Source of the DNA: Tenebrio molitor
Taxonomy: Eukaryota; Arthropoda; Insecta; Coleoptera; Tenebrionidae
NCBI RefSeq assembly: GCF_963966145.1
Contig: NC_091048.1
Span: forward strand, 4,216,001-4,280,000
Length of the DNA: 64,000 nucleotides
Direction of reading: 5' to 3'
The position numbers were made by a program, and so were the translations under genes. Under the pieces are notes generated by a model. The model did not search any database, had not been told where the DNA came from, and saw only the letters and a program-made list of their open reading frames with translations. Every line of letters starts with the position of its first letter. Within the stretch, counting starts at the first letter, position 1. Shown here piece by piece: positions 46,501-57,099 of this stretch.

Positions 46501-47800
46501 GATCGCACCTAAAATTCAGATTTATTCAATGGTCTTCCATTGTTTACGGAGCGACATTCCGCCGGTGTCCCTATATTTATATATCATCGTCTTGGACTGT
46601 TCCTGTAATTGCGCTTCTTATTCGCATTGTTATCTCGACGGTAACGCCTCGTTAACCCCACCTGTCAGTGATCCCGACAACTACAATACCTCTATCCCAT
46701 CGGAACGTCAAGAAATACGCTCCAGTCTGGTTTATTATTCGCCGGGAGATTATCAAAAATTATAATCAGATTATCTGTCGTATAAATTGGATCAAATGTA
46801 GGTGTCGTAAACTGAGACTGGGAGATATTGCACGTATGCTGCATCAAGGATTACTGTAATTGCTAGTGCTACTTTATCTTGGTTAGCGACGCTGAAAATC
46901 CTTGTTAAAATTGTCTGCCAAGTAAATAACTCAAAGTGCTGCTTAAACCGCATAAGAGCGTATTTTAATGCTTCGATGTGTCTGCAACACTTAAAACGAC
47001 AACTATTTCATATTTAGCACTAAAATGGAAGAGGTGCACACAGAGTAAAAATACATAACATATTGGCATTAATGTTAGTTTGATAGATTTAGCTTTAATA
47101 ATTCTGTCGCTAGAATATTACCACTTGTGTTGTGGTAACGAGGTGGACATAAAATATGATAAATGAGACACCACTAAAAACAAAGTGACCATTAGATGAC
47201 ACCAACTAACAACGAAAGATATTTTTCCTGGTTTATAACCATTTTTGGGCCCATTATTTTTTTACGCACACTTAATATCGTTTTAAGTGGATGTCACAAT
47301 ACTGAAAAAAAATTGTTCACATACAAAATTTCGATGAGTGAAAAGATAACATTTATGTTTTTTTTTTCTAATTTTTAATTGTACAAAGATATATGGAAGA
47401 TAATAAAATATGGCCATGTCATTTTGGAATGATATTTTAATCAATTTATGTTCGAGTGATGTCTTGGATATCATGATGATGCGAAAGCAATAAATGCATA
47501 AAATAATTCCAAGAACACAAACTAATCGTCAAAAATGTTCCGTCTCATACCTAATTTGTTCTTTTCTTTCTTTGTTTTTATAATTACATTTTTTTTTAAG
47601 TGATTTTCAAATCTTGTGTCAAATTTAGACCCACAATATTATTATGAAATAAATTTTAAATAATCAACTATGAAGAACAGGGAATTAAATTTAAAATGTA
47701 TGAAGAAATAAGTGAACGGAAAAAAATATTCAAAAAACGATAACTCATAGGAAGATGCTCCAAAAAGAAATAAAAATAATAGACTGAGCATGATGAACGT
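43600..47800. other. Long stretch without a recognised gene
   Basis: Several frames of 60-100 codons (for example 43875-44156 minus, 44610-44831 plus, 46359-46655 plus) lack domains and paired splice sites. A segment at 46060-46330 is GC-richer and promoter-like in texture, without proof. No RNA gene was found. Confidence 0.4.
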
Positions 47801-47804
47801 ACTA

Positions 47805-47985
47805 TCCGGTCTTCATTTAAATTTCCCGTCAAAGTTGGCATTGAAGAGTCGATTGTGAACGCACCGCGGATTACAGACCTCATTTTTTGCGTTATTTGTG
47901 TTTTTACCGTGCAGACTGACGAGTGGTGCGTTCACAATCGACTCTTCAACGCCAACTTTGAGGGGAAATTTAAATGAACACCCGA
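47805..47985. mobile_element. MITE family 1, copy D
   Basis: The left end TCCGGTCTTCATTTAAATTT and right end AAATTTAAATGAACACCCGA are near-perfect inverses. TA lies at 47803-47804 and 47986-47987. The interior arms GAGTCGATTGTGAACGCACC and GTGCGTTCACAATCGACTC match the other copies. 181 bp, non-coding. Confidence 0.9.
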
Positions 47986-47999
47986 TACATACATATATC

Positions 48000-48616
48000 T
48001 GACATTAAAATGTAAAACACTTACAAATCTAGAAACAATCAAAGGGTTCCCTTTATAAACATTAGTTTGACAGTGTTTTAATAAATCTATGACTAAAATG
48101 TTATAATTTATGTTGTGCCAACGTTACGTTGATAAAATAGAATAAATAATAAAAGATAATAAAATGTCAAGCAAGTAAGCTTTACTTATCAGTAAAAGCA
48201 TAAAATGATTACTAGACGACACAAACAAATTACCAAAGATATTTTTGTCCTTAATGTCTGAACGATTTCCTTTTACTTTTTTAAATCTTAAACGTTTTAT
48301 ATTTAACTAATGGTTACCATTATGCCGTGCACTATGATAATTCCAAAAGCTTTTATGTAGTAACATTATTATTACTGTCACGTTGCATCCTGTTACATAT
48401 TATTACAGTTAAAATTTCCGACGCGGTATAAAGAAAAAGAATTAGAAGAGTGTTGGAAGAAAACACAAATACAAAGCATGCACGAGAATAAGAGAACCAA
48501 CTTCTCTGAAAAAAATATCTGCAAAAATAAGAAGAAAAGAAAAAATATAAATATGAATGAATTCGAATTACAATTGTCACATTTTGTAAATCTGACAATT
48601 AAAATAATTTTAATAA
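48000..48616. other. AT-rich DNA, nothing recognised
   Basis: No supportable feature between two MITEs. Confidence 0.4.
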
Positions 48617-48618
48617 TA

Positions 48619-48898
48619 CAAAGTGATCAAGAATGACTGAATCTATTGGTAACAATGAAAATTTGAATAATTTTGGTACCACTGTAATCAGAACGCATAT
48701 CCGGTTGTCAACTTTGACAGAGTTGACAGGCGAATTTGACGTTTACCACCAAAGGGTCATTTTTGTAATGGCATAAACATACCCGACATAACCTATTTTT
48801 TTTTTTAATGTCGTGTCAAGTTTGAAACAGAAACAGAAAAACACCAATATTTTCAGTTGTTTCATTGCCAACAGACTCAGTCATTGTTGATCACGCTG
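48619..48898. mobile_element. TA-flanked MITE family 2, copy B
   Basis: A 280-bp relative of 33753-34061, about 90% similar by eye, with small deletions in the middle. Ends CAAAGTGATCAAGAATGACT and AGTCATTGTTGATCACGCTG; TA at 48617-48618 and 48899-48900. Confidence 0.9.
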
Positions 48899-49023
48899 TA
48901 TATTAAACGTAAAATTTCTATACCACCATACTGCAGAATTATAAAACATTATAAAAATCATTTTTTCTCTTGGTGCAATGATTTGGTACACCTAACAATT
49001 CATAAACACAGATTAGGAAAACC

Positions 49024-49223
49024 TTGTGTTAGAGGTCTTGGATTTTCTCATGGGCTATGAGTTATATCTGCGCAAACGACGAATCACTGTCTCAAGTAAG
49101 CGCTACAAACCGACTAGAAAACATCGTAATTCGTTACGTTAGTGTCGTCTCTCTCTCATCTACATATTTGCATGTAGATACTTCCAAGGTCACAGCCCAT
49201 GAGAGAATCCAACATCTCTACCA
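49024..49223. repeat. Inverted repeat, about 30-bp arms
   Basis: TTAGAGGTCTTGGATTTTCT with CATGGGCT (left) faces AGCCCATGAGAGAATCCAAC with ATCTCTAC (right), about 140 bp apart. A smaller hairpin ATCTACAT/ATGTAGAT lies between them near 49160-49180. Possibly a decayed MITE. Confidence 0.65.
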
Positions 49224-49229
49224 CTATGG

Positions 49230-51215
49230 ACCTTGAAAGGGAAACTACAGCAAAAACTCAAAACGAATGATAATATGAAGTTCAAAACTAAATTCCACAA
49301 AACATTAATCTTCAGTGTCACCGAGCAACAGTTCTTCCACCACCTGCTTCGGCTAAATCTTATGTGAACAATAACTGAGGCACAAATTACTTTTTTTTCT
49401 AATAATTTCTTCAATGTTTATGTTTCAGTTTAATCAATTTAATTTCGACAGCAAAAAATGTGTACTTTATCCCTATAACTCATACCCACAATGTTTAGAA
49501 ATTATTTTAATATGTACATAGTTGTAAAATAAATTTTGCCACGACTTTACGGAAATAAACACTGCTTTATCCATAAACACAATATTACTAAAAAACGTAG
49601 TTTGTACCCAACTGACAGAAACCGCTAGTAAAAACAAATTCTCCGATAACGGAAGTGGTGGTTGAACTCGTGATACTGCGAAGAGGTTAATGTGCTGTGG
49701 TGGGCTTTTTTTTCAAATGCGTTTATGAAAACTTAAAATATTTCCAATATTTTCGTTTTCAACAAATAATTTTTTGTTTTCATTTTCGCTTAAGAAATAA
49801 AAAGTTCTATACCCAAAGAACTAGCACCTTGGCAGCCAACCCTTATCTAAATGTAAACAAATAGTTGCTTGACGCGGCGAATAAATTACAATTTAATTAA
49901 TGTGATTACGTTAACAAATTAATTAAACTATTCAATAAAACGATTACAAATTAGTGTAAACCACTTAACAATCATAACTCTTCCCACACAGAACCGTGCA
50001 ACATAATTATACAAACTATCAAATTGATTAATAAAATTACAATTACTAATCCACCAGATACATAAAATAAATTGAATCTGATTGTGCTTCGTATGTCCAT
50101 TTGCTACTTTCCTATTTTGTTAACCGTTAAATTAATTATCTTAATTATGATTCTTAATTTATTTCCCTTGAGTGGATACTAAAAAGTAATCAGGTTTCAC
50201 TGTACTACAGTAGAGAAATCATCTTTAATATGCAAATGAATTCATGTGTTGGGCCAATGAATCATTCCTAACACGTCATTTCTCTCCCCTTAGAATAAAA
50301 TATGTGCTTCTAACTGGACAAACAGAAAAACGAAAAATCACTCAAAATCGAGACAAAGAGTCAACAGTCGAGCCAGTAATGTTGGCTCTCTTGGAGGCTG
50401 GGCTCGTAAATTACAATTGTAAATTAGGAGCCCCTTAGTCTAAGTGTAAACAGGCTCTAATTAAGTTTTTCGCTTCCTGTGGGAAACTCTCACGCATCAT
50501 TACCCGTAATTTTCCTGCCGTTAAGTCGCTTGAAAACCGTCCATGAGAAATGCAAGTTGCATCTGATTTCTTCCCCAGCTTGGCATTATCATCGTGTTCC
50601 TTTCGAGTCCTGAGAATTTTCAATTACTTGGAGCGCACGCATGAAGCGTTCACTCCTCCTTCATTTTCTCTTTTTCATCGTGTCCTTTGTAATCTTCTTC
50701 GACAATAGTGAAACATCAATTTGCACCACGTCATCAGTATTACATCGACATTGTGATCTAATCAGGCATGTTACCCCCATGTAAGGTCCATAAGCTGTCC
50801 TTTGATGTTGCTTGCGATGCAGACGGCGTCAAAATAGCGTGAGTCATCGCATGAATTTTTTAAAAAAAGAGGAAGCCCCGAGCGGTCAAACCAAGAACTG
50901 GAACGACGCAGCTTAACCAACCGGAACAAAACGGAAAAAACTTATAGAACGATGGGATGAAACGAAAAGTGGAATAACCGACGAGGAAGGAGTGGCTCCG
51001 GGTCTACCCTCGGCTGGAAGGAAGGTCTCGTTCGTGGGAATTAAAATTTCAAATCGATGTGGAGGGCTGAGACAGTAGTTTGAATGCTACTACAATTAAA
51101 GAATAATGAATCGGGCATGGATGCTGTGCCCCCTTTCTGATGTGATAGGCTTGAAATGAAAACGTCTTTAGGCGCACCACATACGTTTTATTCGCGGGGA
51201 GTGAATTAGTTTCAT
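49230..51215. other. No gene recognised
   Basis: AT-rich up to about 50230, then GC-richer unique-looking DNA. Short frames (50435-50623 minus) have no domain. Nothing is supportable. Confidence 0.4.
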
Positions 51216-51289
51216 GCGTCACGTTAAAATCGTTCGCGTTCGCATCACGCTAAAATCGTTCGCGTTCGCGTCACGCTAAAATCGTTCGC
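51216..51289. repeat. 26-bp tandem repeat, about 2.8 units
   Basis: Unit GCGTCACG(C/T)TAAAATCGTT plus CGCGTTC, in units at 51216-51241, 51242-51267 and a partial 51268-51289 with one or two changes each. CpG-rich compared with its surroundings. Confidence 0.85.
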
Positions 51290-51577
51290 AGCAAGCTTAA
51301 ATCTCGGGAGCAAGCGAGAAACAGTCAACTGTGCATCACTTGTCACTTCCAAATTTTCATTGTTCATTGTGTTTTCGTCGCAGAGCTGCAGAAGTAGCCA
51401 TATATAAAAACGATAAAGACACGACAAATACAGATGGATGTAGGATTTAGTAGGTAATTCTCAATTATGTATATTGGAAAAAGTTGTGTAGCAAAATGTG
51501 AAGCGGAAAATGGATAAATTATCATAATACCGGGTATCTATGTATTAGACTTATTTAATTCTTTTTGTTCTCTTTAG

Positions 51578-51590
51578 GGAGTGAACCTGC
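51578..51590 (+). other. Possible 13-nt micro-exon
   Basis: A strong polypyrimidine acceptor (TTTTTGTTCTCTTTAG) is followed after only 13 bases (GGAGTGAACCTGC) by a consensus donor GTAAGTATT. Such pairs define real micro-exons in some genes but also arise by chance. No flanking exon is known. Confidence 0.15.
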
Positions 51591-51599
51591 GTAAGTATT

Positions 51600-52230
51600 A
51601 CGAAATAACTGTCCCACGGAAATTTCTCTAAATTACTGTATTATTTCTGGCACAAAGTTTCGTTTCTTTGGCAACATGACGGATGGTTGTCCAAGTGAAG
51701 GAATGTACTTAATAAGTGTGAAATGGCATCGAAGTGGGCGAAATGCCAACCCAAACTCACATCAGACAGGATGGCGATATCCGGTCGGTTATCATCGGGA
51801 AGATGGCGGCGGGTCTAATTATCACAGGACTCCCAAAATGTTTGAACACACTATTTTTAATTTACGTAATGCAGCGTAGAGTGAGCCCGCCGGGGCAATT
51901 AAGAAGACCAAAATAAATACCTGAGAATTTATAGCGCCTTCGGGTTCTTTCATATTATTATTTATTCGGTCTAATTGGTGTATCTGCTCCTGGAACCTTG
52001 GAACATCAAAACACTTCAACCCGCGAGTTTAATCTCGGTCAACTCATTAACTCGTCGTAATCCTTTAAAAGACTTCAGATTCCTTCGTGCGTTTAAATGT
52101 CAAGGGAAGGAGCCTCACACCCAATCCGGCAAAGGAATAACAAACTTTCTTCTTCTTCAATACTAAGTTTACTAAGTTTACTAAGTTTTTCTGACAAATT
52201 TCATCACTACTTGATACTACATCCGTAATG
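51600..52230. other. No gene recognised
   Basis: Overlapping short + strand frames without domains. CTAAGTTTA is repeated three times near 52164-52187. Confidence 0.4.
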
Positions 52231-52299
52231 GTAAATTAGTCCGGCCTGAACGCCGTGTCCCCCGTAAACTTGCATTCATTCACTCAGCAAAATCCTTTT

Positions 52300-54200
52300 C
52301 ACATGTATCGATTTACAAACCGCTGACGCAGAAAGATCTCCGGAGAAGAACTTCTGGTTTGATGCAGCTGGCTATCACTCGGATCTCGAAGGGATCAGTC
52401 TAGATGCATCCAATGGTCCGTAATTGGTCGCCTTTGGGATTCAATTGTTCGCCTGAAAAATGCAGACATCGGCCGGGAGCGTACACGAAGACTCCACCAT
52501 GTAATTTCTGGAATTACTCAAATTACAGCCGCCCATATTTCCTCTTTTTTTTCGTGGATGCACGCTGTGGAGATATACTGATCTGTCGTTGGCCTTGGCT
52601 GATCTACAGGTCGGGGTTCTCAGTTTCAATGACTAACACTGAATTATTAGCCCCATGAAGCGTACCTACTACATTTTTATAAACGAGCTCCTCTTCATCG
52701 AGATATTTCCTGTGACCCCGTCAAAATAATTGGATTCGTATCTGGTCGAGCATAAATGATGCGAAGCGATCTTGAAGCATAACCCAAATAATTATTGTGA
52801 CCAGCAGCTCCAGATCATAACGGTCTGATTGTCCGCGGTTATCCTTCCACTTAAGCAGATTTAATTCTCTCCGCTTCGGATCCTATCCGAGACTGGTCGA
52901 GGATTTTGTGAGCAAGGTGATGCCGGCTGCGATAAATTGCATGAAGCTAATTGGTAATAGCACGGCGGTGTCGAGAGCCACTCTCGGGGAAAATCGATCT
53001 AATTGTACCCAACTTCGAGTTCATTATAATCCATTAGAGGCAGTGTTGGTTTTGAACGAGTCTTTGGTTTGTGGTTGTTCACGAATAAACACATCACAGG
53101 ATTTGGCCGCGCCTAACTCGATAAATTACTCATTTCGAATCGCTCCAGTGATTTTGTGATTGAAACTGAGCAGGTGAAACCAAGAGACGGAAGTAGTTCC
53201 AGTTTGTGGAACTCGTGTTTCCTTGGCTAGCTAATTAAGAAAGGAAAAATTTCGCAATAACTAACACTCGGCATTCAGTGGGATTGCGTCAGTGGTGCTA
53301 ATCCCTTGGATGCAAGAACCGTGGCAGTTTTGGAAAACTATTTTTTTTCTTCCAAGTTCGAAGGGTTAAATTAGCTCCGTGACCATCACAACCTTGATCA
53401 TAACTCGTCCGGAGAGATCCCACCGAATTCGTGCAACGAGGAAGCGATAAGTGATCAATGGTACCAATGCATTAACTCGTGACAATTGGTCATGATCCAT
53501 GAAGTACCGAACGCTATGGACTGAAAGGTCGTCGTCCTTTTGCAAGTTGCAAAAGGCACCTGTTCTCTCATCCACCTCGGCCATCTTCTTTCACTCCAAC
53601 ATCAATCAACGTCTCCCTTGCTATTTCCAGACTGCATTCCGAAGCATATTACGCATATTACGTTAAATATAGGTAAGTGCTGGACAAACGACGTGCCGAC
53701 GTACTAGGTATTTGTCCAGAAAACGACGCTGCATGTTAACAATTCCACGAGGTACGGTTTACACGTTCATTCCACTTTTCAACCGCTGGATGTAATTCTG
53801 TACTTGGTTTAGTTAGAAGGAGAATCCTATTAAGAGTTAATGAGCCGAGGAGGGAATGTATCAGTCGGTTATGTGTTCAGCTGTATGGAATATAATATTA
53901 AACCTTGGCGGCGAGTAATTACGGTTTACGCAATTTTCATTGATGGTGTGAAAAATGCGAGTCGCCTTAACTGTGTATACCGACCGGTAACGAGACGGTA
54001 TCCGCTAGATATAAATAAAACTGGAGGCATAAAACCGATCAAAATGATTCGAAAATCATTTCTCTCCAATTAAAGACTAATTGGAAAATTATTTCGCAAA
54101 CGTGTTTTGATTTTTTGGTAGGTGGAATCTTGTTGGTGTCTCTTTTTCAAGTGTATTGTCCTGTGAAGTTTGTCCACCTTTACAAGTACCTTTGTAAAAG
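52300..54200. other. GC-richer unique DNA, no gene recognised
   Basis: Frames at 52404-52658, 52908-53159 (+) and 53366-53584 (-) have no domain. The last starts with a good context (AAGATGGCCGAG) but is only 72 codons and unrecognised. Could contain non-coding conserved DNA. Confidence 0.35.
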
Positions 54201-54255
54201 TGTTTGTCGACACAAGAAATCCATAAGAATATGAGTCACGTTAAGTGGTCAAGAA

Positions 54256-54720
54256 CTGGTCCAAAGACTTAAACTTGACAGAGAATCTTGTGAACTTGCA
54301 CCAGGCGCCGGTCATCTCAGAACTGTTATTATGACACAAAAAAACCTTGATATGGTTCACGATATGATTCTCTACGGTGGACAATTTCAGTTGTTTTGCA
54401 ACAGAGTTTTTTTTTTATTGATAAGACAAGAAAAAAAATTTGGAATGATTTTGGCTTGAAAAATGAAATCTTTTTATATTAAGGGTTAACACCAGATTCG
54501 TATATTCATGCAACTACCCGAGCACGAAAAGTTACAACAGTTTTTTTTTTAATCATGGTGGAGTGTTTTGATTGTGTATTTGCCGCATGAACAAAATCTA
54601 ATACAAGAGTGTGATGCTAAATTAATTTCCAAAGTACATCATACTTTATGGTTGTCATTTATGATGTTGCTGAGTGCCTCGAGACATAAACTAAACACTT
54701 TCTTCTGAGGCATAAAGCAC
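54256..54720 (+). pseudogene. Mariner transposase pseudogene
   Basis: One frame reads LVQRLKLDRESCELAPGAGH, then TQKNLDMVHDMIL, the mariner linker and start of the catalytic domain. Further on, in other frames, come RKVTTVFF.NHGGV and VYLPHEQNLIQECDAKLISK, where mariners have a FW(D)..GV...(D)(F/Y)LP block. Several stops and frameshifts separate the pieces and most of the middle is lost. It is non-functional. Confidence 0.6.
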
Positions 54721-55099
54721 TGAGAACTGAGAAATTAATAATCTGAATTTTTCTAGCCTCTTGATTCTCCACTAGGGACAATGAATGATAAACTACCGTC
54801 ATAATCACATGGATCAGAATTGAATAAGATGAATAATATGCCTATTATTCACTACTTTTCATTATGTCCTGACCCACCACACATCGGGTCACACGGCATT
54901 CAGGCCGGACTAATTTAACACTACAGATAAGCAACCGATATGTATCTATCTAAAGAAATTTCTGGTCCTTCTACATTTTTTTTTGTTTTAGTCAGGTATG
55001 TCGTAACTTACAGAACGCCAGGCGTCCGTTTAACTTCAAATTTGTGTTTCGTGTTGTGTTGGATTTTTCATAAAAAACAGCTTTTTTTTCAAAAATAAA

Positions 55100-55540
55100 A
55101 TGATTTACTCAACTGAGCACAAAAAGTTTATGACAGAAAGTTATTTTCGCAACGTTTGTAAGGTCAACGATGAGCGGTCCTATTCAGTACAACATTGTTT
55201 GCAAGAATGTCAGGTTCAGTTCCCACAAGTTGTCGTCGGTTATAAACAAGATCCGGAGTGTTGAGATCCCACTGTGAAATTGTTTGGTGGACTGGAAGAT
55301 TGAGAAGAATGAAGGTAGTGGAAGGTCAACAGAACGTACTACGGAAGCTGTCGATGCAGTTAAGAAAATTATGGAGAATGAATGGAAAACTTCCTTCCGT
55401 CATGTATTTCAAAAGGTCTGTGGAAACGTGCCACATAATATTTACAAAGGATTTACATTTATATCCTTACCGCAAGAATTCTGTTTCCAAACTGTTGGTG
55501 ATCCAGCACAAGACTTCAATTTTGGAATAATGGGATAAAA
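55100..55540 (+). pseudogene. Tc1/mariner-type transposase N-terminal pseudogene
   Basis: An ATG at 55100 opens 54 codons (MIYSTEHKKFMTESYFRNVC...) resembling the helix-turn-helix start of arthropod transposases of the DUF4817 type. A stop follows at about 55262. Further frames give GSGRSTERTTEAVDAVKKIM, then KDLHLYPYR and SVSKLL, matching the second helix-turn-helix and linker (usually L.LHPYKIQLVQEL). At least two frame breaks. The catalytic half is missing here; a matching C-terminal scrap lies at 56892 on the other strand. Confidence 0.6.
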
Positions 55541-55617
55541 AACATAATAAAAATATGTCATGTGCCAGATGATGGACATATTCAACATCTTTAAAATCAA
55601 TTACATGCATTGAAATA

Positions 55618-55932
55618 ACGGGCCTTCAAATAAATTTATATTTAGAGCAACCTATGGAAATTCAATTGTTTGCAACATTTTTCCAGCGTAGAAGAAACGT
55701 CTGACATTTTAACGAAATAAAATTAGGTTAGAAAATATTTTTAATTTTTGTAGTGGATTCTCCTATTCCCCCTCCACGGAATATGACATTATGAAATTGG
55801 GAAAAAGCTTACTATGTAACCTGTGTAAGTCCGGAGAATAATTGGTTACCTACAAAAATTATCTTTACACTGTTAACAGAATTAGAATGTCGCCTACGCC
55901 TACTCTAAATATATATTTATTTGAAGACCCGA
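55618..55932. mobile_element. TA-flanked MITE (CGGGYCTTCAAATAAAT family)
   Basis: The left end CGGGCCTTCAAATAAATTTA with TATTTAGAG is inverted at the right (27 of 29 positions). TA lies at 55616-55617 and 55933-55934. The 315-bp interior is non-coding. The terminal bases resemble those of MITE family 1 and the 18217 element. Confidence 0.88.
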
Positions 55933-55934
55933 TA

Positions 55935-56625
55935 CATATCATAAAGTACTTCTTGTTTTATTCTCTATTCTTACAAGGTTTTGTGAGGTTATGTTTAGCT
56001 AAATTCAGGGTTCGTCACTAGGTTAAAGTACATATATCTACGAGTATGATATTGTTAGACTCTAGTGCAATTTTAAAAACTTCAATTTCTTTAATTGGAA
56101 AACCTTGTTAAGAAAATCCAAGAGAATTATTATTGACCATAGACCATTCTATGTAGGTTTATGTTTTCAATTTTACTTTGAATGTAATTTCTACTTCATC
56201 CTCATTTCTTTATGATCCTTATTACACAGCGTGTTCCAAGACTATCGCCAAAAAATATTACACAGCAATTTCCCATATCAATATTAACGCGAAATCGTAA
56301 TCAAACGTTCTTTTTTATGCGTCTGTATTGTTTTACGGAGGTTTAAATTACTATAAAAGTGGCAACGTTGTATAGAAGATGTTTTGAATATGATAATAAG
56401 CAGCAGTAATCACAGCAACCATTTTATTATACTGTACAGTCATAGTAACGATCTGTACATTGCAAATTGTAAGGTAAGTCGATGTTGAAAAATGTAAATT
56501 TAAAAAAAAAACAAATAAAACAAGCATCTAGAAAGCCTGGTAAAAGAAAGAAAACAGTTTTTTTAATGGAACATGTCAGTTATGTCCATGTGCCCATCTT
56601 AAAATAATATGAATAGATACACATA
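55935..56625. other. AT-rich DNA, nothing recognised
   Basis: No supportable feature. Confidence 0.4.
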
Positions 56626-57093
56626 CAGGGTGTCCCAAAAGTACCGCCTTTCCTTGAAGGTACGTCATTTAGGGATGTGGTAGAGTGCTGGAAAAATGTT
56701 TTTAAAAAATCCTGACCCTCCATTTAGGAAATATATGCAATTTTAAAATATAAAAAAAGCAACGCTCTAACCTGAGAATTACCTCTACCTAGAAATACGT
56801 AATAGCATTGTATTATTGTATACCTAGGCAACCATTCTGATGAGCTTGAGAGGTAATTCAACAATCAAACACTTCAACAAATATTATTTTATTAAAATAA
56901 ATATTCGAAATTTTGCCCATTTGCGTCTAAAAATGCGTTGGGTCTTTTAACGATGTTGCCGTGAACGCGCTCAAGCATTTCAGGAGTCCCGTAGAAGTAG
57001 ATACTTACTGAATTTTTTAAACTATTTATCAGTACTCCATAACACTTCTAGATGACGCACCTTCAAGGAAAGGCGGTACTTTTGGGACACCCG
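56626..57093. mobile_element. TA-flanked non-autonomous transposon (CAGGGTGTCCC)
   Basis: The left terminus CAGGGTGTCCCAAAAGTACC, continuing through CTTGAAGGTACGTCAT, is inverted at the right over about 43 bp with few changes. TA lies at 56624-56625 and 57094-57095. The 468-bp body contains an inner inverted repeat (GAATTACCTCT) and a scrap of transposase C-terminus, so it is an internally deleted derivative of an autonomous Tc1/mariner-type element. Confidence 0.9.
56892..56996 (-). pseudogene. Transposase C-terminal fragment
   Basis: Thirty-four codons plus a stop on the minus strand, beginning FYGTPEMLERVHGNIVKRPN and ending with an NGQNFEYLF-like tail. It resembles the C-terminus of arthropod mariner-type transposases (…RR…CI..NGGHFEHL). 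It sits inside the CAGGGTGTCCC element just before its 3' terminus, where the end of the gene would lie in the full-length parent. Confidence 0.6.
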
Positions 57094-57099
57094 TATAGA

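Larger units (their letters stand above)
52234..54915. repeat. Widely spaced inverted repeat with TA flanks
   Basis: AATTAGTCCGGCCTGAACGC with CGTGT at 52234-52258 is inverted, with one mismatch, at 54891-54915. TA lies outside both (52232-52233 and 54916-54917). These could be the ends of one 2.68-kb element that contains the mariner remnant at 54256, or of two separate solo ends. The interior (52.3-53.9 kb) looks like ordinary unique DNA, which argues for caution. Confidence 0.5.

Noticed and set aside
53366..53584. 72-codon minus-strand frame with a good start context
   Set aside because: No recognised domain, no poly(A) or splice evidence, and length within the range of random frames at this GC content.
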